64,000 bases of DNA. Source: VXYL01 sp965199945. Its GTDB lineage: Bacteria; Pseudomonadota; Gammaproteobacteria; Pseudomonadales; Azotimanducaceae. Below, piece after piece: positions 10,201 to 17,419 of this stretch. The stretch covers positions 496,001 through 560,000 of the forward strand of contig OZ241354.1 of assembly GCA_965199945.1 (NCBI GenBank), given 5' to 3'. Below the pieces are notes generated by a model. The model had not been told where the DNA came from. It ran no database searches and was given only the letters and a program-made list of their open reading frames with translations. Both the position numbers and the translations under genes were made by a program. Numbering within the stretch: the stretch's first letter is position 1; every line of letters begins with the position of its first letter.

Positions 10201-10611
10201 ATGGATGTCCTGCACCGTGGCGACGACGTGATGGTAGAACGGGCTCTCGGGGTTCGCGTCGATCACGCTCACGGTGTCCGAGACGTGGTTGGCGACCCAC
10301 ACTTCGCTGCCGTCTGGCCGCGCCGCGATGCTCACGGGATCGATGCCAACGGCGATGCGGCGCACGAGCTGGCGGCGGGAGGCGTCGATGACGTCCACCG
10401 TGTCGGCCGGCGTGTTGGCGACGTAGACGAAGCCGCCAGCGACGGCGATGGGATTGAAGTGCGGGCTGGCGAAGGTCGGGTGCCCGACAGCGCTCTTTCG
10501 CCAACCTGCGTCGTTCGAGGCGGCGCTGGCCGCGCCGGCGAAGAGGGCGAGCGCCGCCGCGGCACAGACAGCACCGTTGCGGACGCGCCATCGCGTCCGC
10601 CGGGAGAGCAC
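7276..10611 (-). CDS. Secreted beta-propeller / diheme cytochrome / carbohydrate-binding fusion
   Basis: A 1,111-residue exported protein if started at the GTG at 10611, which gives a good signal peptide (RNGAVCAAAALALFAGAASA) and has GGAGGGG about 11 bases upstream. Residues about 40-470 carry YVTN-type propeller repeats (FVYVANTPADTVDVIDA; EVWVANHVSDTVSVIDA). Two c-type haem sites follow, CESCH near residue 475 and CGACH near 650, in a region resembling diheme cytochrome c peroxidase/MauG relatives. The last 140 residues look like a CBM4/9-type carbohydrate-binding module (HVQLSHPVSVVGGQQYTLCY ... VQIDDIGLYEG). A periplasmic or surface redox role is inferred; the substrate is unknown. The gene lies 110 bp upstream of the TonB receptor start on the same strand. 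Confidence 0.8.
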   Translation of the reverse strand: MLSRRTRWRVRNGAVCAAAALALFAGAASAASNDAGWRKSAVGHPTFASPHFNPIAVAGGFVYVANTPADTVDVIDASRRQLVRRIAVGIDPVSIAARPDGSEVWVANHVSDTVSVIDANPESPFYHHVVATVQDIHPERFSTRFDEPVGVAFASDQKAYVALSTSNRIAVVDVAARAVTGHLPIRAQDPRAIAVRGNRLYVLPFESNNQTQLSGCLEEDIDGDVCTFDAVEHVFSNNNVLSLGYDADIVKNRELPDRDIFVFDTATDRPTAIVNSVGTLLYGLAVDSRGRVFVAQTEARNDANGRAGTLGHALAEMENRAFLNQIARVDCGGGNCSRPVVFDLEPLPPLHPAPGRALATPFAIQVSDDDAILVATAAGSDKLFTVDAESGRILGRVSVGAAPRGVALVSNDAGAPRRAWVLNAVGNSVSLVTMSSPRSLKVVKTIALEDPTPALAKQGRIAFNDADASSTGTFSCESCHPDNHTDQLIWVLETPPCARGEGAPADARLDDGCTQVPPRLTMPVRGLRDTEPYHWDGIPGDPYGGNNTASINVEAAPNCSVGDVAGCARVLVDGSMGTTMCDMADCPTNDEGKAGLLDGAARDALANFILSVPFPPAPSRPFDNVLTPSAQAGFHEFNFVAESADRTTGAQTCGACHRMPFLVSTNTPGTGMDAPTWRGAYERWMITPQARTNIIDLMQIVNMDRTFPERDMWILGGASEDIWQMVLQGSTGFSGAFGRQVTLDADTAGAPTTMALLRALERGARDGAVVLQGEGAQLVEGESQPLALEFVRGRYRVLGTKRTYTRTSLVDAATAGELVLTLTARAGPNVDFLGYPQPALWPPGAIEAQTGTVEIPFLSDGLTLRVNGRHVLEDAAVYVDGRRVAGSVRCESGALPACDDEILLVQLEAPPRFGGLRFLQLQNAGGLFSNDMLFFSEQAPRRDIRSNLVSSRGHFGGGTWDNGLNRLWRGERRSHWNTVVNVDGEDKGSVSARGGMLHVTVNGASDRPWHVQLSHPVSVVGGQQYTLCYRARASAPRFMTAYADTNTPNWRNTSGEQFRADLTTSFQRFAHTFTIEETDLTGRIAFDFAQSGHNVQIDDIGLYEGPSCGRP

Positions 10612-10802
10612 GAGGGGGCTTGCCCCTCCGAGTACACGGGCAGACCGCACGCCTGCCTCCAGCGCCTCTGCGTCCTTGACCAGTGGCTCGAACCTAGCGC
10701 AAAAGGGCTGCGCGGGCAAGGTCCGTTGCAACGTCAAGGCGAAATCGAATCCGCTCGCCGCGCAGGTGGATGCCGCGTCGTTGGGACGCGCGGCGTATCG
10801 GC

Positions 10803-11177
10803 CTACTTGACCAGCTTGAGGCTGGGCGCCTTGGGCCGGGATGGAGGCGGCGCTGGCTGGTCGTCGTCCGTGGCTTCGGGATCGAAGGTCATGCCCATCT
10901 GCGTCTCGCGGGCGTAGACCGCAACGATGCTGCCGACGGGAACGCCGATGTGCACCGAGCGGCCGCGGAAGCGGCAGTCCACATGGACATCGTCGCCGAC
11001 GCTCAAGTTGCGGGTGGCGTTGGCGGAGACGTTCAGCACCAGCTTGCCGTCGGTGGCGTACTCGGCCGCCATGTCGGTGCCCGGCACGGCGCAGTCGACG
11101 ATGAAGTGGGGCGTGTTGCCGCTGTCCTCGATCCACTCGACCATGGCGCGGATCAGATAGGGGCGGATGTCCTTCAT
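10803..11177 (-). CDS. sspB: ClpXP protease specificity-enhancing factor SspB
   Basis: SspB is an adaptor that hands ssrA-tagged stalled peptides to ClpXP. The 124-residue product matches the family: MKDIRPYLIRAMVEWIEDSG at the N-terminus, then HFIVD, the LVLNVSANATRNL core and FRGR...IGVPVGSIVAVYARE. An acidic/proline-rich linker (DDDQPAPPPSRP) leads to the short C-terminal peptide SLKLVK that contacts the ClpX zinc domain. The ATG overlaps the sspA stop by 4 bp (ATGA), so translation is coupled to sspA, and a GGAG motif inside the sspA end acts as ribosome binding site. The order petABC-sspA-sspB is conserved in Gammaproteobacteria. Confidence 0.95.
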   Translation of the reverse strand: MKDIRPYLIRAMVEWIEDSGNTPHFIVDCAVPGTDMAAEYATDGKLVLNVSANATRNLSVGDDVHVDCRFRGRSVHIGVPVGSIVAVYARETQMGMTFDPEATDDDQPAPPPSRPKAPSLKLVK

Positions 11178-11809
11178 TCGCGCATCTCCACTTCGAGTTC
11201 CGTCAGGCTGTCGCGGAACGATCGGCGGGCGAAGATCTTCTGCATGTAGCGTGCCATCGGGCGCGTCAGGCGTTCCGGCAGGTCCACGTCCACGTGCTGG
11301 AGCCGCCAGAGGATCGGCGCCACGCAGCAGTCCACCAGGGTGAACTCGTCGCTTAGGAAGTACGGCTTCTCGCCGAACGCCGGCGCCGCGGCGATGATGC
11401 TCTCGCGCAGCGCCTTGTGGGCGCGGTCGAGCACCCGCTTGCCGCCCCGGCCGCGCATCAGCACGTCGAGGTGGACGCTCCAATCCAGCTCGATGCGGTG
11501 CATGAGCAGGCGGCTCTTGGCGCGTTCCACCGGGTAGACCGAGAGCAGCGGCGGATGCGGGAAGCGCTCGTCGATGTACTCGATGACGACGGTGCTGTTG
11601 TAGAGCACGAGGTCGCGGTCCACCAGCGTCGGGACGACGTTGTAGGGGTTCGCGTCCACCAGCTTCTGCGAGCGGCGGGAGCGGTTGACGTCCACGACCT
11701 CCACGAAGACGTCCTTCTCCGCCAGCACCATGCGCACGCGGTGGCTGTAGTGGTCGCGGGGGTCCGAATACAGCGTCATGGACGACCGTCGCACCGTGTT
11801 CAAGTCCAT
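11174..11809 (-). CDS. sspA: Stringent starvation protein A (GST-fold RNA polymerase factor)
   Basis: SspA is a glutathione-S-transferase-fold protein that binds RNA polymerase and supports stress-phase transcription. The 211-residue product shows the thioredoxin-like N-terminal half (MTLYSDPRDHYSHRVRMVLAEK), the conserved NPYNVVPTLVDRDLVLY segment (cis-Pro loop), IIEYIDERFPHPPLL-like YIDERFPHPPLL and the all-helical C-terminal half with DEFTLVDCCVAPILWRL. The start at 11809 has a good GGAGG 5 bases upstream; a second ATG ten codons in is the alternative. It sits 19 bp after petC in transcription order and overlaps sspB by 4 bp. Confidence 0.95.
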   Translation of the reverse strand: MDLNTVRRSSMTLYSDPRDHYSHRVRMVLAEKDVFVEVVDVNRSRRSQKLVDANPYNVVPTLVDRDLVLYNSTVVIEYIDERFPHPPLLSVYPVERAKSRLLMHRIELDWSVHLDVLMRGRGGKRVLDRAHKALRESIIAAAPAFGEKPYFLSDEFTLVDCCVAPILWRLQHVDVDLPERLTRPMARYMQKIFARRSFRDSLTELEVEMRE

Positions 11810-11828
11810 CGCGCCCTCCGCCAGGTTC

Positions 11829-12662
11829 CTAGTGCCCGCGCACGTCCTTCCAGTATTCCCGATTGAGGAGCGTCGCCAGCACGAACAGCAGCGCCAGGAA
11901 GGCGAGCACCCACACCCCGATGCGCTGCCGCTGCAGGCGCCCCGGCTCGCCGACGTAGTGCAGGAAGTTGGCGATGTCGTAGGCGGCCTGGTCGTATTCC
12001 TCGGGCGTCATCGCGCCGGTGCCCGGCACGATTGCGATGTGGTTGGGCTCGCGCTCGGGCAGGAAGCGCTGGCGGCCGCCGTTCGCGGCTGGCACGAGGC
12101 TGCCCTTCTCCAGCACGTCGCCGAGCAGATCAATCGGCTTGTAGCGGCCTTCGGCGATTTCCGGCACGCCCTGCAGGCCGATCAGCACGTGCGGCATGCC
12201 GATGTCCTTGAAGACGCGGTTGTTGACGCCGAAGGGCCGCCCCGGATCGACGTAGAAGTTCTTCAGCATGTTGTACACCCAGGCCGTGCCGCGCACCCGG
12301 TCGACCATGGTGAGGTCCGGCGGCGGCGCGCCGAACCAGTTCTTGGCGCTCGACGGCGGCATGGCCGTCTCCATCAGGCTGCCGATGGGCTGGTCGGTGA
12401 AGATCAGGTTGTCCAGCGCTACCTGATGGGGGATGTCGAGGTCGTCCACCGTGCGCTCGAAGCGCTGGAACTTCAGCGAGTGGCAGCCGATGCAGTAGTT
12501 CATGTAGAGCGTCATGCCGCGCTGCAGGGAGGGCTTGTCCTCCAGATTCGGCGCCATCGGGGCCAATTCGATGGTGGATTCCGCCGCCGCGGCAGGTGCG
12601 CCCGTGGCCAGGGCCAGTGCGCCGAGGGCGAGGCGCAGCCAAGCGCGGCGAAGCCGCGTCAC
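11829..12662 (-). CDS. petC: Ubiquinol-cytochrome c reductase, cytochrome c1 subunit
   Basis: Cytochrome c1 of the bc1 complex (complex III) carries electrons from the Rieske protein to soluble cytochrome c on the periplasmic face. The 277-residue product has an N-terminal signal/anchor (RLALGALALATGAPAAAA), the haem attachment site CIGCH in MNYCIGCHSLKFQRF, and FGAPPPDLTMVDRVRG. A late methionine region (PGTGAMTPEEY) probably supplies the axial ligand, and a C-terminal membrane helix (VWVLAFLALLFVLATLL) follows. It starts with GTG overlapping the cytochrome b stop by 4 bp (GTGA), so it is coupled to petB. Confidence 0.95.
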   Translation of the reverse strand: MTRLRRAWLRLALGALALATGAPAAAAESTIELAPMAPNLEDKPSLQRGMTLYMNYCIGCHSLKFQRFERTVDDLDIPHQVALDNLIFTDQPIGSLMETAMPPSSAKNWFGAPPPDLTMVDRVRGTAWVYNMLKNFYVDPGRPFGVNNRVFKDIGMPHVLIGLQGVPEIAEGRYKPIDLLGDVLEKGSLVPAANGGRQRFLPEREPNHIAIVPGTGAMTPEEYDQAAYDIANFLHYVGEPGRLQRQRIGVWVLAFLALLFVLATLLNREYWKDVRGH

Positions 12663-13915
12663 GTCAGCCGCTCCGGCGGCGTCTTCGTCTTCTCGACCCG
12701 CGTGTACCAAGGCATGAGAACGAAGTAGGCGAAGTAGATCATCGTGCAGATCTGCGCGATGCCCGTAGTCAACGGCGTGGTGTGGACGGTGCCCAGATAG
12801 CCCAGCACGAAGAAGCTCACGACGAGCAGGAAGAGCATCAGCTTGGACGCCAGGCCCTTGTAGCGGATCGACTTCACCGGGCTGCGGTCCAGCCACGGCA
12901 GCATGGCCGGCATCAGAATCGCACCCACCATCACCACGAAGCCCCAGAACTTCGCCTGCAGTCCGAACAGCGGGAACGTGGATGCGCGCAGCATCGAATA
13001 GTAGGGCGTGTAGTACCACACGGGCGCGATCAGTTCCGGCGTCTTCAGCGGATCGGCCTGCTCGAAGTTCGGCTTCTCCAGGAAGTAGCCGAACATCTCC
13101 GGCAGGAAGAACACCACCGCGCAGAAGACGAAAAGAAACGCCACCGTGGCCTGGAAATCGTGGACGGTGTAGTAGGGGTGGAACGGGATGCCGTCCTTCG
13201 GCACGCCGTGTTCGTCCTTGTTGTCCTTGATCTCGACGCCGTCCGGGTTGTTGGAGCCGACCTTGTGCAGCGCCACGATGTGGATGAACACCAGCCCCAC
13301 GAGCGCCAGCGGCAAGGCGAAGACGTGCAGGGCGAAGAAGCGGTTCAAGGTGATTTCGGACATCAGATAGTCGCCGCGCACCCACTCCATCAGATCCGGG
13401 CCCACGATCGGCACGGCTCCCACCAGCGAGACGATCACCTGCGCCCCCCAGTAGGACATGTTCCCCCAGGGCAGCAGATAGCCGAAGAAGCCCTCCGCCA
13501 TGAGCACCAGGAAGATGCCCATGCCGATCAGCCACACCAGTTCCCGGGGCTGCCGATAGGAGCCGTAGGCCAGGCCGCGGAACATGTGCAGGTAGATCAC
13601 CACGAAGAACGCCGAGGCGCCGGTGGAGTGCAGATAGCGGATGATGTCGCCGTACTCCACGTCGCGCATGATGTACTCGACCGACGCGAACGCGCCCTCG
13701 CCGCTCGGCACGTACGACATGGTGAGCCACAGGCCGGTGAGCAGCTGCATCGCCAGCACCACCGTGGCGAGCACGCCGAAGTAGTACCAGAAGTTGAAGT
13801 TCTTCGGCGCGTAGTACTTGGTGGCGTGGTCTTCGACCGTCTTCGTCAGCGGGAAGCGCTCGTCCACCCAGGCCAGAAGGCGCAGCAGCGGTCGCGTCGA
13901 GGTCTGTTCCGGCAC
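12659..13915 (-). CDS. petB: Ubiquinol-cytochrome c reductase, cytochrome b subunit
   Basis: The membrane core of complex III, holding two b haems and both quinone sites. The 418-residue product has the expected eight or so membrane helices, haem-ligand histidines in YLHSTGASAFFVVIYLHMFR and FFALHVFALPLAL, and the Qo-site region PVWYYTPYYSMLRA (the family's PEWY/PVWY loop). The start codon is GTG, directly abutting the petA stop; a GAGGAG motif inside the end of petA serves as ribosome binding site. Last residues PPERLT run into petC by 4 bp. Transcribed with petA and petC. Confidence 0.96.
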   Translation of the reverse strand: MPEQTSTRPLLRLLAWVDERFPLTKTVEDHATKYYAPKNFNFWYYFGVLATVVLAMQLLTGLWLTMSYVPSGEGAFASVEYIMRDVEYGDIIRYLHSTGASAFFVVIYLHMFRGLAYGSYRQPRELVWLIGMGIFLVLMAEGFFGYLLPWGNMSYWGAQVIVSLVGAVPIVGPDLMEWVRGDYLMSEITLNRFFALHVFALPLALVGLVFIHIVALHKVGSNNPDGVEIKDNKDEHGVPKDGIPFHPYYTVHDFQATVAFLFVFCAVVFFLPEMFGYFLEKPNFEQADPLKTPELIAPVWYYTPYYSMLRASTFPLFGLQAKFWGFVVMVGAILMPAMLPWLDRSPVKSIRYKGLASKLMLFLLVVSFFVLGYLGTVHTTPLTTGIAQICTMIYFAYFVLMPWYTRVEKTKTPPERLT

Positions 13916-14524
13916 TTAGGCGGTCTCCTCGTCCACGCCGACGATGATCTGCGTGTCGGACAAATAGGAATAGGGCGGCACCACCAGGTTGTCCGGCGCC
14001 GGCACGCCCTTCACGACGCGCCCGGCGAGGTCGAAGCGCGAGCCGTGGCAGGGGCAGTAGAAGCCGCCTTGCCACTGTGCGTCGAAGCTCTCCGGCTGCA
14101 CCGCCAGGTGCGGCTTCGGCGAGCAGCCGAGGTGCGTACACAGGCCGAGATAGACGCCGACCTCCGGATTGCGCGAACGCCAGGCGTTGCGTGCGTATTC
14201 CGGCTGGTTCTGCGGATTCTCGGAGGCCGGGTCGGCCAGCGTGTCCTCGGCGCCCTCCAAGGTGGAGAGGTCCGCCGCGCTGCGCGCCACCACGAACACC
14301 GGCTGCCCGCGCCACGCCGGAATCGGCTTGAGAATCTCGCCCGGCCGAAGCCGCGAGATGTCGATGCGGATGGGCGCCCCGGCGGCGCGCGCCTTGGCGC
14401 TCGGCTGCCACGAGGCGATGAACGGCACCGCGGCCCCCATCCCCCCGACCACCGACACGGCCGATGTGGAGGCAATCAGGAAGTAGCGCCGCCCGCTGTT
14501 GTCTGCCTTGGTCTCGCTGCTCAA
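13916..14524 (-). CDS. petA: Ubiquinol-cytochrome c reductase, Rieske iron-sulfur subunit
   Basis: The Rieske subunit of complex III takes the first electron from ubiquinol. The 202-residue protein has a Tat-type N-terminus (GRRYFLIASTSAVSVVGG, serving as both signal and membrane anchor). The [2Fe-2S] ligand motifs are CTHLGC near residue 131 and CPCHGSRFD near 158, followed by the proline loop (KGVPAPDNLVVPPY). It is the first gene of the petABC set, 113 bp downstream of rpsI in transcription order. Read-through from the ribosomal pair or a promoter in that gap could drive it. Confidence 0.96.
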   Translation of the reverse strand: MSSETKADNSGRRYFLIASTSAVSVVGGMGAAVPFIASWQPSAKARAAGAPIRIDISRLRPGEILKPIPAWRGQPVFVVARSAADLSTLEGAEDTLADPASENPQNQPEYARNAWRSRNPEVGVYLGLCTHLGCSPKPHLAVQPESFDAQWQGGFYCPCHGSRFDLAGRVVKGVPAPDNLVVPPYSYLSDTQIIVGVDEETA

Positions 14525-14637
14525 TCTTCTGCCCGGTCGCTCATCAGTCCGCCGCCGGCGTCAGGTCGGCTGGCAGGCCATTGCCGTTTGGCGCCCTGCC
14601 GATTCGACGCCGCCCGGCGCTTTTGCCGTCCAGCCCA

Positions 14638-15027
14638 CTACCGCTTCGAGTACTGCGGCTTCTTGCGGGCCTTGCGCAGACCCACCTTCTTGCGTTCGGT
14701 CTCGCGCGCGTCCCGGGTCAGGAAGCCCGCCTCGCGCAGCGGCGTCCGCAAGGTCTCGTCGTGGGCGAGAAGCGCCCTGGCGATGCCGTGGCGAATGGCG
14801 CCGGCCTGCCCGGAGCCGCCGCCGCCCTTCACCGTCACGGTGACGTCGACGCTCTCGTCCAGGTCGGCCACGCGCAGCGGCTGGCGCACGATCATGCGCG
14901 CCGTCTCGCGTCCGAAGTATTCGTCGAGCGGGCGGCGGTTGACGAGAATGCGCCCGATTCCCGGTTTCAGGAACACGCGGGCGGTGGACGTCTTGCGGCG
15001 GCCGGTGCCGTAGTTGGCGTCTGGCAT
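14638..15027 (-). CDS. rpsI: 30S ribosomal protein S9
   Basis: A component of the small subunit head whose C-terminal tail reaches the P-site tRNA. The 129-residue product shows family hallmarks: YGTGRRKTSTARVFLKPG at the start, the middle GGGGSGQAGAIRHGIARAL, and the basic tail KVGLRKARKKPQYSKR with the terminal KR. A GAGGAG lies about 11 bases upstream of the ATG. It follows rplM by 110 bp, the standard pair. Confidence 0.98.
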   Translation of the reverse strand: MPDANYGTGRRKTSTARVFLKPGIGRILVNRRPLDEYFGRETARMIVRQPLRVADLDESVDVTVTVKGGGGSGQAGAIRHGIARALLAHDETLRTPLREAGFLTRDARETERKKVGLRKARKKPQYSKR

Positions 15028-15137
15028 CTGACTCGGTGGGCTCCTCAGTGTCTCTTGGTGCGATGCATGGGGCTGCGACAGCGCTGCGACGGCGCCTGTG
15101 GCCCGACAATCCCCAAGCGCGGCATGGCGGACATCGC

Positions 15138-15566
15138 CTAGATGTCCAGCGTCTGCGGCTGCTGGGCGCCGTGCGGATGCTCAGGGCCGGCGTAGACCTT
15201 CAGCTTGCGCAGCATGGCGCGACCGAGGGGATTGCGCGGCATCATGCCCTTCACGGCATTCGCCAGAATGCGCTCCGGATGGCTGTCGCGCAGCTTCGCC
15301 AAGGTCGTCGCCTTGATGCCGCCGGGATAGCCCGAGTGCCGGTAGTAGACCTTCTTCGTCTCCTTCTGGCCCGTCACGCGCACCTTGTCGGCGTTCACCA
15401 CCACGATGTAATCGCCGGTATCGACGTGCGGCGTGTAGGACGCCTTGTGCTTGCCCCGCAGCCGGTGGGCAATGCCCGACGCCAAGCGCCCCAAGGTCTT
15501 GCCTTCGGCGTCCACGACAAACCAATCGTGCCGCGCGTCCTGCGCACGCGTGCTCACCGTCTTCAT
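15138..15566 (-). CDS. rplM: 50S ribosomal protein L13
   Basis: Large-subunit assembly protein. The 142-residue product has the standard length and the family core: HDWFVVDAEGKTLGRLAS, HVDTGDYIVVVNADKV, KKVYYRHSGYPGG, ILANAVKGMMPRNPLGR and YAGPEHPHGAQQPQ near the end. The ATG at 15566 is preceded by GGAGG about 13 bases away, a little far. The gene is first in the rplM-rpsI pair. An IS1380-type element begins only 80 bp upstream of the start codon. Confidence 0.98.
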   Translation of the reverse strand: MKTVSTRAQDARHDWFVVDAEGKTLGRLASGIAHRLRGKHKASYTPHVDTGDYIVVVNADKVRVTGQKETKKVYYRHSGYPGGIKATTLAKLRDSHPERILANAVKGMMPRNPLGRAMLRKLKVYAGPEHPHGAQQPQTLDI

Positions 15567-15598
15567 CGGGAATGGGGCCGCCTCCGAAACCAATGCGC

Positions 15599-15627
15599 AT
15601 ACTACGCCCATGCCGTGCGCCGAACAA
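15599..15627 (-). promoter_or_regulatory. Candidate promoter for rplM-rpsI
   Basis: On the minus strand a -35-like TTGTTC (15622-15627) and a -10-like TAGTAT (15599-15604) are separated by exactly 17 bases, about 33 bases before the rplM ATG. Neither box is consensus (3 and 4 of 6 matches). Its position between the IS end at 15646 and rplM would leave the operon with its own promoter after the insertion. Confidence 0.3.
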
Positions 15628-15645
15628 CCCCACGCGACTACCCCA

Positions 15646-15659
15646 GATCCCCTGTTAAG
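15646..15659. repeat. IS1380 left terminal inverted repeat
   Basis: GATCCCCTGTTAAG, the exact inverse of 17294-17307. It lies downstream of the transposase stop. Confidence 0.8.
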
Positions 15660-15868
15660 GCTCCGGCGGGGGCGTGGTTGGGCTGTTGACGTGATGCCGG
15701 GACGGCTTCGGCTTGGATCGGATGCGCGGGGTTGGAATCGAGGCCGGTCCAAGAGGGTCCGAAGCCTTTTTCGGGCGTGTGTGGAACAGCGTTTCGGGCC
15801 GAGCGCGGTCGGGCGCCCTCGGCGCCGCGGGGGACGCCGGACAGAGAGGCTGCGGGGACGGCCGGGGT

Positions 15869-17203
15869 CTAGCCGGAGTCGATCCGCAGGCGCACCCCGG
15901 CGTACAGCAGCCAGTCCAGGCGCAGGCAGCTGGACGCGAACAGGAGCGAGCGCCGGCGTCCGCTTCGCGCCAGCCTGGCGACGGTGCGCATCACCTGGCG
16001 CACCAGCGTGCGGATGCCGTGCCGGCGGGCGTCCTTCGGCAGCAGCCGGAACTGCACCGCGCGCAGCAGCAGATGCGCCATTTGGCCGTAGGCGTAGAAC
16101 GCCTGGTTGGCGCGGTAGCCGCGGCACGGCGGATGGTGCAGGTCGAGGTCGGCCAGCGGCCCCTTGAAGGCGTTCTCGTGGCCCTGCTTGGCGCGGTGCC
16201 GGCGAACCACCTCCGCCAGCGGCAGGTCGTCGCGGTTCGCCAGGATCACCGCGAAGCGCGGCAGCAGTTCGCCCTGCCGCGCCGAGCGCAGCCGCACCAC
16301 GGCGTAGCTCTGCTCCTCCTTCCACGACTTCGGCTTGTGGCGGACCCAGGTCGCCGACTCGCCCATGCCGATGTCCTCCCAGCCGTGCTCCGGCAGACCC
16401 TCCACCACGTCCAGCACCGGCCGGCACTTGTTCGGATCCGTCACGCTGACCGACACGTCCCAGCCGCGCCCGCGCACGTACTCCACGAACCCGCGCCGGT
16501 AGTACGCGGCGTCGCAATGCACCCACACGGGCGTTCCGGCCGGCAGCAGCGGCGCCACGTCGCGCTTCAACTGCCCCTTCCAGCCGCACGCCACGTCGCC
16601 TCCGGGACGCAGCCGCCCGCTGACCCACAGACCGCCCACGAACACCGCGTGCAGCCAGTACCCGCGCTCCCCCGTGTACAGCTTCGCCGCATGCTCGAAG
16701 CAGCGCCCCGACACCTCGATGCCCGTGCCGTCCACGAACACCGGAACGTATCCCTTCCCCTCCAGCTCGTGCGCCACCGCGTCCGGCGCCATGCACTGCG
16801 CCAGGTGCCGCGCCACGCCGTGCAGGCTCTCCACGTCCCGCTTCGACAGCCGCGACAGGAACTCGCCGGCGCGCCGTCCCGACGGCGACGACGACAGCCC
16901 CAGAAGCTCGCGCTGCGCATCGTCCGCGCGCAGCGCGTCCAGATCCGACAGCGACCCGTTCCCCGCCGCCAGCGACGCCACCAGGCTCAACTGCGTCTCC
17001 GCGTCCGACGCGCCACGGCTGCGCCGCTTCACCGACACCGCCTCGGCAAGGCGGTCCGCGAGACCGAAGCGCCGCGCCGCCTCCGCCAGCAGCGCCGACC
17101 CTCCCGTGCCCGTAAGACGATCCTTCGCGATCCCGATCTCGACTTTCGCCGGCCTTGGAACTACTCTCTTCATCGACGCACCTGCGGGGTGAATTGTTCC
17201 CAA
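15869..17203 (-). CDS. IS1380-family DDE transposase
   Basis: A 444-residue transposase that cuts and rejoins the element's ends. The catalytic triad is readable: first Asp in VPVFVDGTGIEVSG, second Asp in VWVHCDAAYYRRGFVEY, and Glu in AKQGHENAFKGPLADLDLHH, the typical IS1380 spacing and context. The C-terminal NQAFYAYGQMAHLLLRAVQ and the arginine-rich tail are also family-like. The TTG at 17203 is the first possible start; the ATG of MKRVVPRPAK at 17173 is equally likely and more conventional. A near-perfect hairpin (CCGGCA-TTA-TGCCGG) lies right before the TTG and could mask translation. The frame is intact. Confidence 0.93.
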   Translation of the reverse strand: MGTIHPAGASMKRVVPRPAKVEIGIAKDRLTGTGGSALLAEAARRFGLADRLAEAVSVKRRSRGASDAETQLSLVASLAAGNGSLSDLDALRADDAQRELLGLSSSPSGRRAGEFLSRLSKRDVESLHGVARHLAQCMAPDAVAHELEGKGYVPVFVDGTGIEVSGRCFEHAAKLYTGERGYWLHAVFVGGLWVSGRLRPGGDVACGWKGQLKRDVAPLLPAGTPVWVHCDAAYYRRGFVEYVRGRGWDVSVSVTDPNKCRPVLDVVEGLPEHGWEDIGMGESATWVRHKPKSWKEEQSYAVVRLRSARQGELLPRFAVILANRDDLPLAEVVRRHRAKQGHENAFKGPLADLDLHHPPCRGYRANQAFYAYGQMAHLLLRAVQFRLLPKDARRHGIRTLVRQVMRTVARLARSGRRRSLLFASSCLRLDWLLYAGVRLRIDSG

Positions 17204-17293
17204 CCGGCATTATGCCGGCTCAACTCTCCCGCAGCGTGCGTTTTCAGACACTTGCGCTCAACGCCCCAGCCTCCAACCTCTCCCAGACCGCCA

Positions 17294-17307
17294 CTTAACA
17301 GGGGATC
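17294..17307. repeat. IS1380 right terminal inverted repeat
   Basis: CTTAACAGGGGATC, the exact inverse of 15646-15659, about 90 bases upstream of the transposase start. Confidence 0.8.
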
Positions 17308-17373
17308 AAGGGACTACCGGCGACAACCGGCATGACCGGCACCGACGCTGCGCCAGGCCGTCGTTCGCGCCGC

Positions 17374-17379
17374 TATACT
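17374..17379 (+). promoter_or_regulatory. Candidate -10 box for the amidohydrolase gene
   Basis: TATACT matches the sigma-70 -10 consensus at five of six positions and lies 41 bases upstream of the GTG start at 17420. No convincing -35 element is visible at 16-18 bases spacing. Confidence 0.3.
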
Positions 17380-17419
17380 CGCTCGCAAGAACCACGGCGC
17401 TTGAGCGCGGAGGGACGCG

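Larger units (their letters stand above)
15646..17307 (-). mobile_element. IS1380-family insertion sequence (complete)
   Basis: A 1.66-kb element with a 14-bp perfect terminal inverted repeat, GATCCCCTGTTAAG at 15646-15659 and its complement at 17294-17307, enclosing one transposase gene. If the GAT is target-derived, the core inverted repeat is CCCCTGTTAAG. The ends and the single intact open frame indicate a potentially active element. It sits in the divergent gap between rplM (minus) and an amidohydrolase gene (plus). No clean flanking target duplication was found. Confidence 0.85.

Noticed and set aside
17193..17215. Hairpin CCGGCA-TTA-TGCCGG as a terminator
   Set aside because: There is no T-run after it and it sits just before the transposase start; at most it shields the start.
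15636..17318. GACTACC at 15636-15642 and 17312-17318 as IS target duplication
   Set aside because: The copies do not abut the inverted repeats (3- and 4-bp gaps), so chance is as likely.
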